DNA from: PALSA-612 sp963755155
Lineage (GTDB): Bacteria > Actinomycetota > Thermoleophilia > Gaiellales > Gaiellaceae
Length of the DNA: 64,000 nucleotides
Reading direction: 5' to 3'
Assembly: GCA_963755155.1 (NCBI GenBank)
Contig: CAVWIV010000007.1
Location: 124,001 to 188,000, forward strand
Shown piece by piece: positions 1 through 11,053 of this stretch; within the stretch, counting starts at the first letter, position 1; each line of letters begins with the position of its first letter. The notes beneath the pieces were generated by a model. The model saw only the letters and a list, made by a program, of their open reading frames with translations. It made no database searches and was not told the DNA's origin. A program made the translations under genes and the position numbers.

Positions 1-1776
1 CACGGCTCGCGGCCACTCTCGGTGTTTATCGCGAGCGCTTCCCGGATTCGGCGCCCGAGGGGCAGGCATTCGTGGCTCTGCCGATCGCCGAAGCGATGGT
101 GGGTGCCGGTATTCGCGAGTCGTTGTGGGTGCTGCTCGGCGCCGTCGTGTTCGTGCTGCTGATCGCATGCGCCAACGTGGCCAACCTGTTGTTGATTCGC
201 GCCATCGGCCGACGGCGCGATGTCGCCATTCGCTTGGCGCTCGGTGCCGGGCGTGCGCATCTCCTACGCCGGCTGCTCGCCGAGGGCGTGCTGTTGTCGG
301 TCGCGGGCGGCGCGTTGGGTCTCGCACTCGGGTTCGTGGGCATCCGCGCGCTGCTTGCGGTGAACACGGCGGACTTGCCGCGGCTCGGCGAGGCCGGGTC
401 GTTGGTCGGAATCGATTGGCGTATCGCCGCGTTCACGATGCTGTTGGCCGTGGCGACGAGCGTGCTGTTCGCGCTGGTGCCGGCACTCGCCGCGCCGCCG
501 GACTTGAACCGAGTGCTCAAGGACGCGGGCAGCCGAAGCGGCACGGGTCGGCGGCACAATCGAACGTTGTCGGCGCTCGTGACGCTCGAGATCGCGCTCG
601 CGGTCGTGCTGCTCGTCGGCGCGACACTCTTGATTCGCACGTCGCTCGCGCTGAGCCAGGTCGATCCGGGGTTCTCGGCGAGCAACGTGCTCACGCTGAA
701 GACCGCGCTCGCCGCGCCGGATACCGCGAGCTCGGCGGCCATCGACCGCGTGCTGCGGCGTTCGCTCGATGCCGTTCGGGCGCTGCCCGGCGTTACCGCC
801 GCCGCGGCGTCGTGCTGCGTGCCGCTCGAGCGTAGCCCGAACCTGCCGTTCAACGTCGTCGGCCGGCCCCTCGAGGGCGAGCCCTTTACCGGCGGCGCGG
901 AATGGATCGCGAGCACGGACGGTTACCTCGAAACGTTCGAGGTGCCGTTGCTGCGCGGCCGCGCACTCACCGACGCGCGACGGCGCGAACGCGCCGCCCG
1001 TAGCGGTGGTCAATCGTGCGTTTGCCGACCGCTATTGGCCGAACGGTGCCGACCCCATCGGCGAGCGCGTCGTGATCGGCGGCGGGCTGATCCAGGCGTT
1101 TGCGACGGACCCGGAACGGCAGATCGTCGGCATCGTCGGCGACATGCGCGCCGAGGAATTGAACGAGGCGCCGCTGCCCACGATCTACGTTCCGCTCGCG
1201 CAGCTGTCCGACGAGCTGGCTCCGTTCCTCGTCAGAGGCGGGCCACTCGCGTGGCTCGTGCGCACGGCGGAAGATCCGCAAGCGCTCGCGGCCGCGATCC
1301 AGAGCCAGCTTCGCGCGAGCACCGGTGCTCCGGTCACCGAAGTGCAAACGATGGCCGACGTCCTGGCGACGGCCTCGTCGCGCGAGCGCTTCAACATGTT
1401 GCTCATGAGCGTCTTCGGCGCTGCCGCGCTGCTGCTCGCGACGGTCGGTATCTACGGGCTCATTCGCTACTCGGCCGAGCAACGTACGCACGAGCTCGGG
1501 ATTCGCGCGGCGCTCGGCGCAACCCCCGGGCGGATTCGCGGCATGGTCCTGCTGCAGGGCGGTGCTTTGATCGGCATCGGTACTGCGATCGGCTTGGGCG
1601 CTGCGTTCGGTCTCGCGAATTTTCTGGCGTCGCTGCTCTTCGGCGTCGAGCCGCACGATGGGCTCGTGTTCCTCAGCGTTCCCGCGGCACTGGCCGCGGC
1701 CGCGCTCGCCGCAGTCGCCGGCGTCGCGTGGCGCGCGGGACGCGTCGATCCGATGAACGCGTTGCGCTCGGAATAG
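1..1776 (+). CDS. ADOP-type ABC permease 1 (5' partial, one frameshift)
   Basis: Inner-membrane permease of the MacB/FtsX superfamily. The N-terminus lies outside the window. The first visible residues are the end of the periplasmic MacB_PCD region, followed by the hallmark helix VLLIACANVANLLLIR (about 150-200) and further helices to about 480. A second half follows with its own helix (LAVVLLVGATLLI), a second periplasmic domain and a C-terminal FtsX helix set that ends RVDPMNALRSE. The reading frame shifts once near 985, where one extra base moves it from frame 3 to frame 1; otherwise the gene reads through. It is the first of seven permeases in a row on this strand. ADOPs are duplicated FtsX permeases that lack an ATPase domain of their own; the substrate is unknown. 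Confidence 0.88.
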
Positions 1777-1832
1777 CAGACAAGCCGCGCAAGTGCGGCC
1801 GATCCGTGTGTCTCGAGAGGAGTAAAACGACA

Positions 1833-3423
1833 ATGTGGGACACGACCGCTTCGCGATTTGCGCCAAGCGGCGCGCGGGCTGCTGCGCAGCGCGTCGTTCA
1901 CGGTCGTGTCCGTCGCGACGCTCGCGATCGGCATCGGGGCGACGACGGCTGTGTTCAGCGTCGTCGACGGGGTGCTGCTGAAGCCGTTGCCGTATCCCGA
2001 ATCGGATCGAGCTCGTTGCGCTGTGGCACGACGCTCCCGGCGTGCCGGGCATCACCGCGGTCGCGGGCGGCCTGCAAATGTCGACCTCGATGCTCGTGAC
2101 GTTATCGCGAGCACAACCGCTCGTTCGATCAAGTCGGACTGTGGGCGCTGCGGGATCGGCAATGTCACGGGACGAAGCGAGCCCGAGCAGGTCGACGGCA
2201 GGCATTGTGTCGGGACAAGCGCTCGCGGTGTTTGGCGTTCCGCCGCTGCTCGGCCGCTGGATCGACGAGCGTGACGAAGACGCGAACAACCCACGCGTGG
2301 CGCTGCTGAGCTACGGGTACTGGCAAGAGCGCTTCGGCGGCGACCCGAACGTCATCGGCAGGACCATCGAGCTCAATGCGTCGACCACGGAGATCGTCGG
2401 CGTGATGCCGCGCGGGTTCCGGTTCGGTGACAGGGAGGCCGACATCATCGGCGCCTTCGCGATCAACCGGGCTCAACTGATTCCGCCGCCGTTCTGCTGC
2501 AACGGCGTCGCGCGACTCAAGCGCCGGCGTCACGATCGAGCAGGCCAGCGCCGACATCGAGCGCATGCTGCCGATCTGGGTCGATATGTTCCCATTTCCT
2601 GGCGGCCGGAGGGGCACCCAGTACCTCGACACCTGGCGCGTGGCCCCGGCGCTGCAAGATGCTCAAGGCCGACGTCATCGGCGATGTCGGCGATTCGCTG
2701 TGGATCGTGCTCGCGATGATCGGTGTCGTGCTCGTGATTGCGAGCGCCAACGTCACGAACCTGTTGCTCGTGCGCGGCGAAAGCAAGGCGCGTGAGCTCG
2801 AGGTGCGCGCCGCGCTCGGCGCGGGGTCGTGGCGCATCGCCCGGTCGATGTTGGCCGAGAGTTTGCTACTCGCAGCGGTGGCCGGCGTCCTCGGAATCGC
2901 GCTCGCGTACATGGCGCTCGAGGCGTTGCTCGGTCTCGCGCCGCAGCAGGTGCCGCGCCTCGCCGAGCTCGCGATCGACGCGCGCTCGTTGACGTTTGCA
3001 TTGCTCGTAACGTTGGCAGCGGGTGCCACCATCAGCCTCGCTCCGGTGTTGCGCGCGGCGCGGGCTCGTCTCTCGACGGGCTTGCGTGCCGCCCGCGGGA
3101 CGAGCGCCGGCCGCGCGCAGCATCGCGCGCAGAATGCGCTCGTTGTAGGACAGGTCGCGCTCGGCGCGCGCGCCCGCGACGTGCAGCGGCGCATCGTCGG
3201 CCAAGGCGTGCTGCTCGCCGGAATCGGCATCGTGGTCGGTCTCGTTGCTGCAGCCGCGATGACGCGCTTGATGACGTCGTTGTTGTACGACGTGCAGCCC
3301 ATCGATCCGCTGACGTACGCGGCCGTGGCGGTCGGTCTCATCGCCGTCGCCGCGCTCGCGAGCTACGTGCCGGCGCGGCGCGCGTCGGCCGTCGATCCGG
3401 CCGAATCGCTGGCCGCGGAGTAG
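1833..3423 (+). pseudogene. ADOP-type permease 2, multiply frameshifted and internally deleted
   Basis: The start ATG at 1833 follows a GAGAGGAG ribosome site. The first helix (VSVATLAIGIGATTAVFSVV) is recognisable, as are the LLKPLPYPES motif, the first periplasmic domain (FGGDPNVIGRTIEL) and the FtsX helices (VVLVIASANVTNLLLVRG). About seven single-base insertions break the frame, near 1850, 2005, 2105, 2160, 2205, 2520 and 2660. Near 3163 the text jumps from the start of the second-half helix (VVGQVALG) straight into the last FtsX block (RRIVGQGVLLAGIGIVVG). Roughly 250-300 residues are missing there, including the second periplasmic domain. The two contexts share GCGCTCGGCGC-like sequence, so the loss could be a real deletion or an assembly collapse between paralogues. 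Confidence 0.8.
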
Positions 3424-3482
3424 TGGGAACCGGCGTGAAAGCAGTCGGCGTGTTTCTCGGTACAGATGAAGGGCTTGATCAG

Positions 3483-3540
3483 ACCCCTCCGCGGAGGGGT
3501 CCTTGCACCATCACGGTGCGGAATCCCTCCGCGGAGGGAT
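3483..3540. repeat. Three tandem hairpins between permeases 2 and 3
   Basis: Two perfect 18-bp palindromes, ACCCCTCCGCGGAGGGGT (3483-3500) and ATCCCTCCGCGGAGGGAT (3523-3540), flank a small hairpin (GCACC, five bases, GGTGC; 3505-3519). The two outer palindromes differ by a compensated base pair, so both keep a fully paired stem. No T-tract follows, so a simple Rho-independent terminator is unlikely. It may be a REP-like or RNA-processing element within the permease operon. Confidence 0.8.
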
Positions 3541-3609
3541 TTCGATGACGGCCGTCGCGTAGGAGACGCCGATGCTGCGATGCGAGTTCTTCGGGAGGAT
3601 CAGAGAGTC

Positions 3610-6043
3610 ATGACGAATTGGCTCGAGGATGTCCGCTACGCATTGCGCGCGCTGACTGCGAGGCCCGTGTACGCGCTTGCGTCGATCGCCGTTCTCGCGA
3701 TCGCGATCGGCGCTAACACGACGGTGTTCAGCGTGTTCAACGGCCTGTTCATGCGGCCGCTACCGTATCCGGACGGCGGTCGCCTCGTCATGGTCTACGA
3801 CTCTTATCCAAAGGTAGACCTGCCGAACGCGGGCACTTCGATTCCCGACTATCTCGATCGCCTCGAGGCACCGTCGCTCGAAGGTCTCGCGATCCTTGCG
3901 GCGACGCCGCGCACGCTCGCGGGCGAAGGTCCGCCGGCGCGCGTGCTGATCGCGCGGGCCTCGGCGTCGATGTTCGAGGTGCTTGGGCTAGCGCCGGCCG
4001 TAGGGCGCGCCTTCACGGCCGAGGAGGCGACGGTCGGCAACGATCGTGTCGCGGTGGTGAGTCATGGGCTCTGGAGCAGCCGGTTCGGGGCGCGGCCGGA
4101 TCTCGTCGGCAGCGACATCCGCCTCGACGGCACCTCGTTTCGCGTGATCGGCGTAATGCCGGAAGGTTTCGGATTTCCTAACCGCGACATCGATGCCTAC
4201 GTGCCGTTCGCGTTCACGCCCGCGCAAACGAGCGATACGGCGCGCGGCAATCAGTTCTCCTTCAGCGTGGGACGGCTGCGGCCCGGCGCGACCATCGAAG
4301 GACTCAACGCCGAGCTCGAAACCATCGTGCAGCGCAATGTCGCGGCGGGCCGTGTGCCCGCCGACGCCGTCACGGTTGCGGGCTTCACGGGGCGCGCCCA
4401 GTCGTTGCGCGACATTCAGGTGGGGAGTCTGCGCGAGATGGTCGTGGTGCTTCAGGCGATCGTGATTGTCGTGCTGCTGATCGCCTGCGCCAACCTCGCT
4501 AATCTGCAGCTGACCCGTGTGACGTCGCGGCGCAAGGAGCTCGCCGTGCGTTCCGCGCTCGGGGCCGGCAGCGAGCGGCTCGTGCGTATGGTGCTGATCG
4601 AGGCGCTGCTGCTGGCGCTCGCCGGCGGCACCCTCGGCGTCGCGGTCGCGGTAGGCGGGCTCGCGCTCGTGCGCGCGCTCGGCCTCGATCAATCGAGCGA
4701 TGGTTTCGCGTTCGTGCTCGATACGACGACGCTCATGTATACGCTCGGCTCCGCGGTGCTCGCGGCCGTCGTGTCGGGCTCGCCGCCCGTGCTCGCGCTG
4801 CTGCGCAAGGATTTGACGGGCGTGATTCGCGAGGCCGGCAGACAAAGCGGCGGGGGCCGCCGCGCGCAACGGCTGCGCAGCGGCTTGGTCGTCGCGCAAC
4901 TCGCGATGAGCGTCGTGTTGCTCGTCGGAGCAGGCTTGCTCTCGAGGAGCTTCTATGGGCTCATCGACGAGGGGCCGGGGTTCAGTGCGGGCGGCGTCTG
5001 GACGGCGCAATTCACCCTGGCAGGTCCGCGCTACGAGCAGAGTGAGGCCTGGCTGCGCTTCGAGGGCGAGGCGCTCGCCGCGTTGCGGGCGCTGCCCGGT
5101 GTCGGTGCGGCCGGCTTCACGTCGGTCCTGCCGTTCAGTAACGACAGCGATTTCGGGTCGACGGTGATCGACGGCTACGTGATGCCGGAGGGTGGGGCGC
5201 CGCCGCACGCTCAGCACCGCTCGATCGACGAAGGCTATCTCGCCGTGCTCGGGGTCCCCGTCGATTGCCGGCCGCAACTTCGCCGCGCACGAGTCCGAGC
5301 GCGTAGTGATCGTCGACGAGAACCTCGCGGCGAAGTATTGGCCCGGGCGGAGTGCGCTCGGTCAACGGCTACGTCAGCGTCGTCGCACGCACCGGATCAA
5401 TGGGCCACGATCGTCGGGGTCGTGCCGGCGATCAAGCAGGCGAGCCTCGCGCAGACACGCCGTCAAGGAGACGATCTACTGGCACTACGAGCAACGTCCG
5501 AGGGCGGGCGGCGTGTTCACGCTGCGCACCGTCGTGCCTCCGGCGCAGCTCGCGGGCGCCGTGACGGCGGCGGTCGCGGCGCTCGATCCCGACGTTGCGC
5601 TGTTCGGTGCGCAGTCCATGGACGAGCGCGTGTCGACCTCGCTCGGCCCGCAACGCGCGCCGATGGTGCTGACGCTCGTGTTCGCGGCCGTCGCATTCTT
5701 GCTCGCAGTGATCGGCCTCTACGGTGTGCTGGCCTGGGCGGTGAGCCAGCGCGTCGGCGAGATCGGCGTGCGCATGGCACTCGGTGCTCGTGCCGCGGAC
5801 ATCGGCCGCATGATCTTGCAGCAGGGCGGCAGGCTCGTCGCGATCGGGCTCGTGGTCGGCGTTGCGGGCTCGCTCGCGCTCGGCCGCGTGCTGTCGTCGC
5901 AGCTCGACAGAGTCGGCGCGTTCGATCCCGTGGTGCTTGCTCTGACCGTCGTCGGCCTCGGCGGCGCTGCGCTCTTCGCGAGCTGGCTGCCGGCTCGGCG
6001 TGCGGCGCGCATCGATCCGCTCGAGGCATTGCGCAAGGAGTGA
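3610..6043 (+). CDS. ADOP-type ABC permease 3 (frameshifted in second half)
   Basis: The ATG at 3610 (MTNWLEDVRYALRAL) gives the usual ADOP amino end with a first helix at about residues 18-40. The first half is intact through the MacB_PCD domain (RFGARPDLVGSDIRL), the helix VVLLIACANLANLQL and the mid-protein helix AMSVVLLVGAGLLSRS. In the second periplasmic domain the frame moves by +1 near 5265, twice more near 5365-5385 and again near 5455. After that the C-terminal FtsX block (VAFLLAVIGLYGVLAW) reads cleanly to ARIDPLEALRKE and stop. Because of the shifts the original frame runs on into permease 4 without a stop, giving a false giant reading frame. Total length is about 810 residues, normal for the family. 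Confidence 0.88.
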
Positions 6044-6048
6044 TTGAG

Positions 6049-8520
6049 ATGGAAACGCTGCGGCAAGACATCAAGCACGCCTGGCGGTTGTTCCGCGAGA
6101 ACAAGCTGTTCACGGCGACGGCGCTCGCCGCGTTGACGCTCGGCATCGGCGTCAACATCGCGATCTTCTCCGTCGTCAACGCCGTGCTGCTCAAGCCGAT
6201 GGCGTATCCCGATCCCGACTCGCTCGTGCAAGTCGTCGGCATCAACGACGGGGTCATGGGCGGGCCTGCGGCGTCGCCCGCGAAGTACCTGTATTGGCGC
6301 GCGCAGACCGATGTCCTCGAGCACGTCACCGCGTTTCGCGGTATCGATCTCAACCTCGAGCAGGGCGACGTGCCGGAATCAGTACGTGCCGGCCAGACGT
6401 CGGCCGAGTATTTCGGCACGTTCAAGCCGCCGCTCGCCATGGGGCGCTGGTTCACGGCTGAGGAAGACCTGCCGAACGCGGGCCGGACGGTGGTGCTCGG
6501 CTACAACTTTTGGACGCAGCGGATGGCGAGCGACCCTAATGTCGTCGGCAAGAGCATTACGTTGTCCGGGAATCCGTACACGATCGTAGGCGTCGTCGGG
6601 CGCGAGTTCGACTTCCGCGATTTCGGCCAGGCGCCCGAGATTTTCGTGCCATTCCAGTTCAATCCGAACGCGACGGATCAAGGACACTACTTCGCCAACG
6701 CGGCACGGCTCAAGCCGGGTGTGACGCTCGAGCAGGCTAAGGCGCGGATCGAGGCATCCGCTGCCGCCTATCGGGAGCGATACACGGAGCGTGCGCTCGC
6801 TGCGAACAGTGGCTTCAGCGTGCTCACGATGCAGGAATCGCTCGTGCGCCAGGCGCGGCCGGCGCTCATCGTTGCGCTCGGCGCGGTCGCCTTCGTGTTA
6901 CTCATCGCGTGCGCGAACGTCGCGAATCTCCTGTTGATTCGTGCGACGGGCCGGCGAAAAGAGATGGCCGTGCGCGTCGCGCTCGGTGCGGGACGTTGGC
7001 GCATCGCACGGCAGCTACTGACCGAGAGCCTCATGCTGTCGCTCGCGGGCGGGGTGCTCGGCTTGCTCGCGGGCTACCTCGGCATGCGCTGGCTCTTGAC
7101 CGTCAACACCGCGGGTTTGCCGCGGCTCGGCACCGGCGGCTCGCTGCTCGGCATGGATTGGCGTGTCGTTGCGTTCACGGTCGTGCTCTCGATCGTGACG
7201 GGCATCCTATTCGGCCTGATACCGGCGCTCGTCGCGTCGCGCGCCGACTTGAACGCCATCATCAAGGACTCGAGCAGCCGCTCGGGCAGCGGTTTCCGGC
7301 AGAACAAGACGCGCTCGGCGCTCGTGCTCGTCGAGGTCAGCCTGGCCGTCGTGCTGCTCGTCGGCGCGGCGCTCTTGATTCGGACCTCTCTCGCGCTCGG
7401 CACCGTCGATCCCGGCTACACGACGGAGAACGTGATTGTCATGCGCACGTCGCTATCGGGCCCGCGGTACCGCCAGTCCGAAGCCGTCGATCAGATGGCG
7501 CGGTCGGCGCTCGAACGTATCCGGCAGATCCCTGGCGTCGCAGCCGCCACGATGACGTGCTGCGTGCCGCTGCAAGGAGGCTATGGGTTGCCGTTCAACA
7601 TTATCGGCCGCACGAACGAAGGGCCGTACACGGGCGGCGGCGGCGTGCACGCGGCCGTGCCGGGTTATTTCGACACATTCGAGATCCCCGTCATTCGCGG
7701 CCGCGCATTCAACGAGACCGACACGGGCTCGGCGCCGCCCGTCATGATCATCAACCAGGCGCTGGCCAATCAGTACTGGCCGAACGGCGGCGATCCGCTC
7801 GCCGACCAGATCCACATGGGCGGCGGCTTCCAAGCGCCCGAGCTCGCGACCGAGCCGGTCCGGCAAATCATCGGCATCGTCGGCGACGTCCGCAGCGGCA
7901 GCATCGCGAACGACCCCGGTCCGATCATGTACCTGCCGCAGGCCCAGATGCCTGACGGGTTCAACGCGCTGATGCAGAGCACGGGGTCGATGGGCTGGAT
8001 CGTGCGCACGAGCGTCGCGCCCGAGAACGTCTCGAGCGCCGTTCAGGACATCATTCGTCAGACGACGGGTGTGCCCGTCACGAACGTGCAGAACATGGAG
8101 GACATCGTCTCGATCAACATCTCGCGCCAACGGCTCAACATGTTGCTCATGACGATCTTCGGCGGCTCCGCGCTCGTCCTCGCCGCCATCGGCATCTACG
8201 GCCTCATGGCGTACTCCGTGCAGCACCGCACGCAAGAGATCGGTATCCGCATGGCGCTCGGCGCGCAGGCCGACCGCGTCCGCTGGGGCGTCGTCGGCCA
8301 AGGCATGACGCTCGTCGGCATCGGCATCGTCGTCGGCGTCCTCGCCGCATTTTTCTTGGCGACGTTCCTCGCCTCGGTGCTCTACGGTGTCCAGGCTCGC
8401 GACGTGATGGTCTTCGTCGGCGTTCCGACCGTGCTCGCGGCGACGGCCTTCGCGGCGGTCTGGATTGCGGCGCGGCGTGCGAGCCGCATCGATCCGCTCG
8501 ACGCTCTGCGCTACGAATAG
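6049..8520 (+). CDS. ADOP-type ABC permease 4 (intact)
   Basis: The only undamaged full-length permease in the array, 823 residues. The ATG at 6049 has AAGGAG eight bases upstream and lies five bases after the stop of permease 3. Layout: helix 1 at about 20-42 (LAALTLGIGVNIAIFSVV), periplasmic MacB_PCD domain to about 265, FtsX helices at about 271-292 (FVLLIACANVANLLLI), 330-350 and 365-390, a linking helix at about 421-445, a second periplasmic domain (residues CC at about 504-505, IGRTNEG, YWPNGGDPLA) and last FtsX helices at about 694-722 and 750-815. It ends ASRIDPLDALRYE. Very similar to permease 5 downstream, so the pair is a recent tandem duplication. It probably works with a separate MacB-type ATPase such as the one at 15,961. 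Confidence 0.95.
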   Translation: METLRQDIKHAWRLFRENKLFTATALAALTLGIGVNIAIFSVVNAVLLKPMAYPDPDSLVQVVGINDGVMGGPAASPAKYLYWRAQTDVLEHVTAFRGIDLNLEQGDVPESVRAGQTSAEYFGTFKPPLAMGRWFTAEEDLPNAGRTVVLGYNFWTQRMASDPNVVGKSITLSGNPYTIVGVVGREFDFRDFGQAPEIFVPFQFNPNATDQGHYFANAARLKPGVTLEQAKARIEASAAAYRERYTERALAANSGFSVLTMQESLVRQARPALIVALGAVAFVLLIACANVANLLLIRATGRRKEMAVRVALGAGRWRIARQLLTESLMLSLAGGVLGLLAGYLGMRWLLTVNTAGLPRLGTGGSLLGMDWRVVAFTVVLSIVTGILFGLIPALVASRADLNAIIKDSSSRSGSGFRQNKTRSALVLVEVSLAVVLLVGAALLIRTSLALGTVDPGYTTENVIVMRTSLSGPRYRQSEAVDQMARSALERIRQIPGVAAATMTCCVPLQGGYGLPFNIIGRTNEGPYTGGGGVHAAVPGYFDTFEIPVIRGRAFNETDTGSAPPVMIINQALANQYWPNGGDPLADQIHMGGGFQAPELATEPVRQIIGIVGDVRSGSIANDPGPIMYLPQAQMPDGFNALMQSTGSMGWIVRTSVAPENVSSAVQDIIRQTTGVPVTNVQNMEDIVSINISRQRLNMLLMTIFGGSALVLAAIGIYGLMAYSVQHRTQEIGIRMALGAQADRVRWGVVGQGMTLVGIGIVVGVLAAFFLATFLASVLYGVQARDVMVFVGVPTVLAATAFAAVWIAARRASRIDPLDALRYE

Positions 8521-8572
8521 CGCCGACGGTACGAGTATCGATCCGCTCGAAGCATTGGTAAGGAGTGACTAC

Positions 8573-11053
8573 ATGGAAACGCTGCGTAAAGACATCAAGC
8601 ACGCCTGGCGGTTGTTCCGCGAGAACAAGCTGTTCACGGTCGACGGCGCTCGCCGCGTTGACGCTCGGCATCGGCGTCAACATCGCGATCTTCTCCGTCG
8701 TCAACGCCGTGCTATTGAAGCCGATGGCATACGACGAGCCCGATTCGCTGGTGCAGCCGGTGAACACGAACCAAGGGGCCGTCGGGGGACCTGCGGCGTC
8801 GCCGGCGAAGTACATGCACTGGCGCGCGCAGACCGACGTGCTCGAGCAGCGTGGCGGCGTTCCGCGGTATCGATCTCAATCTCGAGCAAGGCGGACGTGC
8901 CGGAAGCCATTCGCGCCGGCCAGACGTCGGCCGAGTACTTCGGCGCGTTCCGGCCGCCGCTCGACGCTCGGCCGTTGGTTCACCGCGGAGGAGGATCTGC
9001 CGAACGCGGGGCGCACCGTAGTGCTCGGCTACAACTTCTGGACGCAGCGCATGGCCAGCGACCCGGACGTCGTCGGCAAGAGCGTCACGCTGTCCGGTAA
9101 TCCGTACACGATCGTCGGCGTCGTGGGCCGCGAGTTCGATTTCCGCGACTTCGGCCCGGCGCCCGAAATCTTCGTGCCGTTCCAGTTCGATCCGAACACG
9201 ACCGATCAAGGTCACTATTTTGCGTCGGCGGGAAGACTGAAGCCCGGCGTGACGCTCGAGCAGGCGCAAGCGCGGCTCCAGGCGTCGGCGGCGGTGTACC
9301 GCGATCGATTTGCCGCCGCAATGCCGCCGAACAACGGCTTCAGCGTGATCACGCTGCAGGAGTCGCTCGTGCGCCAGGCGCGGCCGGCGCTGGTCGTTGC
9401 GCTCGGCGCCGTCGCCTTGGTGCTGCTGATCGCGTGCGCGAACGTCGCGAACCTGCTGCTTGATCCGCGCCACGGGGCGGCGCCGCGAGATGGCCGTGCG
9501 CGTCGCGCTCGGGGCAGGGCGCTGGCGAATCGCGCGTCAGCTGCTGACCGAGAGCCTGATGCTGTCCTTCGCCGGCGGCGCTCTCGGATTGCTCGCGGGC
9601 TATCTCGGCATGCGCGCGCTGCTGACGGTGAATACCGCTGGACTGCCGCGGCTCGGCGCTAGGCGGCTCGCTGCTCGGCATGGATTGGCGCGTCGTCGTG
9701 TTCACGGTGTTGCTGTCGATCGTGACGGGGATCCTGTTCGGGCTTGATTCCGGCGGTCATTGCGTCGCGCGCCGACTTGAACGCGATCATCAAGGACTCG
9801 AGCAGCCGCTCGGGCAGCGGCTTCCGCCAGAACAAGACGCGCTCGGCGCTCGTGCTCGTCGAGGTCAGTCTCGCCGTCGTGTTGCTGGTCGGTGCGGCGC
9901 TCTTGATCCGCACCTCGTTCGCGCTCGGCACGGTCGATCCCGGCTTCCAAGCCGAGAACGTGCTCGTGATGCGCACGTCGCTGTCGGGCCCGCAGTATCA
10001 GACCTCCGATAGCGTCGATCAAACCGCGCGCTCAGGGCTCGAGCGGATCCGCCAGATACCCGGGCGTCGTGGCCGCGACGCTGACGTGCTGCGTGCCGCT
10101 CCAAGGCGGCTATGGGTTGCCGATGAACATCATCGGCCGCGCCAACGAAGGGCCGTTCACCGGCGGCGGCGGGTTCCACTTGAGCGTGCCCGGGTACTTC
10201 GACACCTTCAACATGCCCGTCGTCCGCGGCCGCGCGTTCAACGACAGCGACAGCGGCTCGGCGCCGCCCGTGGTCATCGTCAACCAAGCGTTCGTGGACC
10301 AGTACTGGCCGGACGGTGGCGATCCGCTCGCGGAGCAAATTCTGATCGGCGGCGGCGCGGCCAACATGAAGGAGCTCGCGGAGGAGCCGGTGCGGCAGAT
10401 CGTCGGTGTCGTCGGCAACGCGCGCGCGAACGGCATCGCCAGTGATCCGGGCCCGGTGATGTACGTCCCGCTCGCGCAGATGCCCGACGCGTTGAACGCG
10501 CTGATGCAGAGCTCCGGCGCGATGGCGTGGATCGCGCGCACGAGCGTAGCGCCCGAGACGGTATCGAGCGCGATTCAGGACATCGTGCGGCAAACGACCG
10601 GGCGTGCCCGTCACGAACATCCAGAACATGGACGACATCGTCTCGATCTCGATCTCGCGGCAACGACTGAACATGCTGCTGATGACGATCTTCGGCGCTT
10701 CCGCGCTCGTGCTCGCGGCGATCGGCATCTACGGCCTCATGGCGTACTCCGTGCAGCACCGTACGCAAGAGATCGGCATTCGGATGGCGCTCGGTGCGCA
10801 GGCCGATCGCGTCCGCTGGGGTGTCGTCGGCCAAGGCATGACGCTCGTCGGCATCGGGATCGTGGTCGGCATCGTCGCCGCATTCTTCTTGGCGACGCTG
10901 CTCGGGTCGGTGCTCTACGGCGTCCAAGCGCGCGACGTCTTGGTCCTCGTCGGGGTCCCGACCGTGCTCGCGGCGACGGCGTTCGCGGCCGTGTGGATTG
11001 CGGCGCGGCGCGCGAGCCGCATCGATCCGCTCGACGCGCTGCGTTATGAATAG
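8573..11053 (+). CDS. ADOP-type ABC permease 5 (paralogue of 4; about nine frameshifts)
   Basis: The ATG at 8573 follows TAAGGAG; the first 20 residues match permease 4 almost exactly. Alignment by eye to permease 4 shows single extra bases near 8640, 8850, 8885, 8965, 9460, 9665, 9745, 10,065 and 10,600. All are +1 insertions, so the frame cycles 2-3-1-2-3-1-2-3-1-2. Outside these points every domain is conserved, including VLLIACANVANLLL, GSGFRQNKTRSALVLVE, YWPDGGDPLAEQI and the end ASRIDPLDALRYE. Lack of internal decay beyond the insertions argues for sequencing error more than true loss of function. The stop overlaps the ATG of permease 6. Confidence 0.88.

Noticed and set aside
3466..8520. 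A single 1684-residue protein spanning permeases 3 and 4
   Set aside because: Permease 3 leaves this frame near 5265 and its real end is in another frame at 6043. Permease 4 has its own ribosome site and ATG at 6049. The open frame between is an artefact of the frameshifts.
8573..11053. Programmed +1 frameshifting in the permeases
   Set aside because: There are many shift points per gene, no common slippery sequence or stem-loop, and different positions in each paralogue.
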